Shown here: positions 61,361-64,000 of the stretch, piece after piece
Layout of the letters: each line of letters begins with the position of its first letter
Numbering within the stretch: position 1 is the first letter of the stretch
NCBI GenBank assembly: GCA_028023455.1
Contig: JAQFVV010000018.1
Location: forward strand, 7,533,274 to 7,597,273
Direction of reading: 5' to 3'
DNA: 64,000 bases
Origin: Epiperipatus broadwayi
Taxonomy: Eukaryota; Onychophora; Udeonychophora; Euonychophora; Peripatidae
Notes under the pieces: model-generated
What the model was told of the DNA's origin: nothing
Databases searched by the model: none
Seen by the model: only the letters and a program-made list of their open reading frames with translations
Program-made: the position numbers and the translations under genes

Positions 61361-64000
61361 ACTATTCTATCATAACTTAATTTTTTAAAAAACTAAATGA
61401 ACGACAAAATGTCAAACTATTTTTTTGCAATTAAACATAATTTGAATGATATCCTTTCTTTCAATAATTTTTTTTCTATGAAAATGGAATAGCAATCTTG
61501 TTATCATCAAATTATGATATCACTAGGTTCTATGACAATTTTAAAATCTATATCAATATTAGAACCTATACAATCACTTTACCATTATTTAACTCTTTCA
61601 GATTCTTGGATCAACACTTTAGACTTTAACTTTTCTGATGATTTTTTTTTCTGCCACTATTAAATAGATAATTTTCATTTTATTATTTAAAAAAAGATAC
61701 TTTACAATATTTTAATATTTACAAAATTTCTATATTTATAAGAAAAAAAGGCACATATCACATGACTCAATTTTTTAATCTTGTAAATAAAAACAAAGAG
61801 CTTTGCTAAATGCTCTAACAAGCTTTGTTGATAAAATGCTAGCAAGAGAAAGCATTTAAAATATTGTATATTATATAACATGCTGTCCTATGTCAAAGCA
61901 GAAATAAAATTTATGTACTTTCAGTGTAATCTTAAGAAAATAAATAAACATAATCACATAGGATGCTTCAAAATTAAAAAATGGCTTCTTTGTCTTTATT
62001 AAATTTATAAATTTTAATGCTATTTTTTTGTTCATTTAAACTTTTTTTTAAATAACATATTAGTGAAATTATATATATTGATACAATAAATATTATCATA
62101 TCATTTTTTTGCATTAAAAAAAGTAAAACATATCCAACAAAAAAAATTAACTTTTTTCTTTACAATCTGTTAAGCAAGGTATTGTGTTGCAATAACTGAT
62201 AATGAAAAACCTAGTATTAAAATGCCCAAATAAAGACTTGTATTTTTTAAAATAAAACTTCCACTGTCCTACATATCAACAACGACATTTGAGAGAATCA
62301 AAAAGAAAATATATATACATTAACTGATATTTGAAATTTATATATCGCTAGAGATAATCTCTAGTTAAATAAATGATTGATGATTATTTATTAATGTATT
62401 TATATGAAGTAGTAATAGTATTAATTTTTGTATTTAAATTTACCACTTCTGATTTTAGTCTTTCATCTTCGATTGCAATAAAATTTAGATATGCAAAGGA
62501 TTTTATCAAAAAAAAAAAAAAAATCAATTACATAACTTTTATTAATATATTTGTTTATTTTTAAATTATAATGAATTCATATATATTTTATATATGTATG
62601 TTTTGAGTATTAATCTCAGTATATTACATAATATTAGTCATTGTAAATATATTATATTTACAAATGTATGTATATGTAAATAAATAAATTATGAAAGAAA
62701 ATTAATCTTCACATATCCCTATTAGATGTAAAATTTATGTGTACGCACACATGTATGTATATATAAATTATTATAAAAATATACAAAATTTGAATCAAAG
62801 AGCATATTAAAATATTATTCCTACTTAACTGACATATGACAATTTAAATAAAAAATATTTTGATAATATTTCAATGTCCATAGCAAATTTATTGTATGCA
62901 ATTGAGGTCATTATCGAGGGTGCAGGAAAAGATGCACAAACTGTTACAAACGTTTTTCAATTAGTCGTTTCACCACTAATATATATTTATAATATATTAT
63001 TTTGAGAATTCAAATTGATAATTATTTCAATGATGGAGGAAAAAAGCATAAGCTACTATTAATATCTTTGAACTACTATGACCATAAGGTGATAAACAAT
63101 AGCATTTTTTAAATATTGTATGGATTTGATTGAATCAGTTGCTTTCATGAGACAAAACATGAGAATGTGAAAAAATCATACCAAAACAAAGCTTTCCAGA
63201 AACAGGTTTTATGTAATATTCAACTACAAGATAAGATAAATGAATTGTAGATTTTATTATTTTTTTAAAAAAAAAGTTTATGTATGAATTCTCGATTATT
63301 TTACTTTTTAAAAAACAAAATTGAGAAACTTATAAAATATTATAAATATGTAAATTTTATATAAAAAAATGTAATCATAAGATGGAAGTAATGCTCACTT
63401 TGCATACATGGTATGGACTATATATCATTGTTAATTTTTAGCTGACTTTTAATTAAGGCAATTAATTTTCTTTTAATACATTATTATCCTCTAACCTCTA
63501 ATAGATGAAAATGAAATTCTTTCTATCTACTTCTTAAATTTTTAAAAAATGCGAAGTATAGAAAATGACATTTGCATGCTTTAATATTTTTTAAAGAAAA
63601 TGTTATTCATACCCGAGTAATAGTGAATATTCCAATATCATTATCTATAATTTCATATTTATAGGAACTTAAAAAGAAGGAGGAAGTGGTTCCATTTTAA
63701 CCTACTCAAAGCAACTGAATGCTGATGCACTGCAAGATAATTTATAGATTTAATTTTAAAATGGCATTCAAAGATAACATAGTTTTAGTAATTATTATAT
63801 ATTAAAATAAATGCTACAATTAACATTTTATTATAGATATTGTACCCTCACTTCCAGAAAATATATAATAATAAAAAAATTGGACTAGCGTAGGCTAAAA
63901 TACATCTAATCGATAATAAAGATATTCTATGTTACTGTCTATTATTTAACTAGCTCTAACTAATAAAAATAATAAAGTAGTTCGGGTTTTGTAAAATTAA
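61361..64000. other. AT-rich DNA, no gene seen
   Basis: Nothing supportable. The 63-codon frame at 62373-62564 crosses an A run and is chance. Confidence 0.5.

Noticed and set aside
1-64000. CRISPR array, operon, ribosome-binding sites or phage module
   Set aside because: No regularly spaced repeats with unique spacers and no compact coding. Tandem arrays here lack spacers, and the DNA is eukaryotic.

Overview
The window is nuclear DNA of an animal with a very AT-rich genome. It has long A/T runs, many TA microsatellites, and no operons or dense coding. Mobile DNA dominates: a Ty3/gypsy LTR retrotransposon, Penelope-like and RTE-like retroelement relics, mariner and hAT relics, a hAT MITE and a short tRNA-derived SINE family. 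I cannot name the species. Cnidarian, arthropod/arachnid and mollusc lineages all remain possible, and nothing in the window decides between them.

Layout. 1-5.9 kb is AT-rich with no gene seen, apart from a C-rich island at 4.8-5.05 kb. 5.9-10.9 kb is a distinct A-rich block of unknown origin with a short tandem array. 15.05-15.85 kb and 17.8-19.1 kb are large inverted-repeat clusters, with a hAT transposase relic between them. 20.1-21.5 kb holds a hAT MITE with a perfect 8-bp target duplication, then an RTE-type LINE relic carrying a SINE. 21.6-30.8 kb has dispersed repeats, two more SINEs, a perfect hairpin and a mariner relic. 33.6-41.7 kb is one complete but coding-dead Ty3/gypsy element on the minus strand. 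46.5-50.1 kb holds two Penelope-like reverse transcriptase relics in opposite orientation. The first is interrupted by a 386-bp foldback insertion with 133-bp arms and a 14-bp target duplication.

The most unusual part is 53.1-54.2 kb. A minus-strand protein there reads sensibly only if UGA means tryptophan, as in Spiroplasma/Mycoplasma or mitochondria. It is decayed, with UAA/UAG stops. Beside it is an apparently intact terminal exon of a SOUL-type heme-binding protein (54,288-54,527), which argues for host chromosome and not symbiont contamination. A further decayed, apparently intronless helical protein lies at 55.4-56.7 kb. A CCAAT/E2F-like promoter candidate with splice-like signals lies at 57.4-57.7 kb.

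The genes do not form a shared pathway. The window is a record of successive insertions (SINE into LINE, foldback into Penelope, LTR element into a TA repeat) and their decay. All frame calls were made by eye from the sequence, with no database search.
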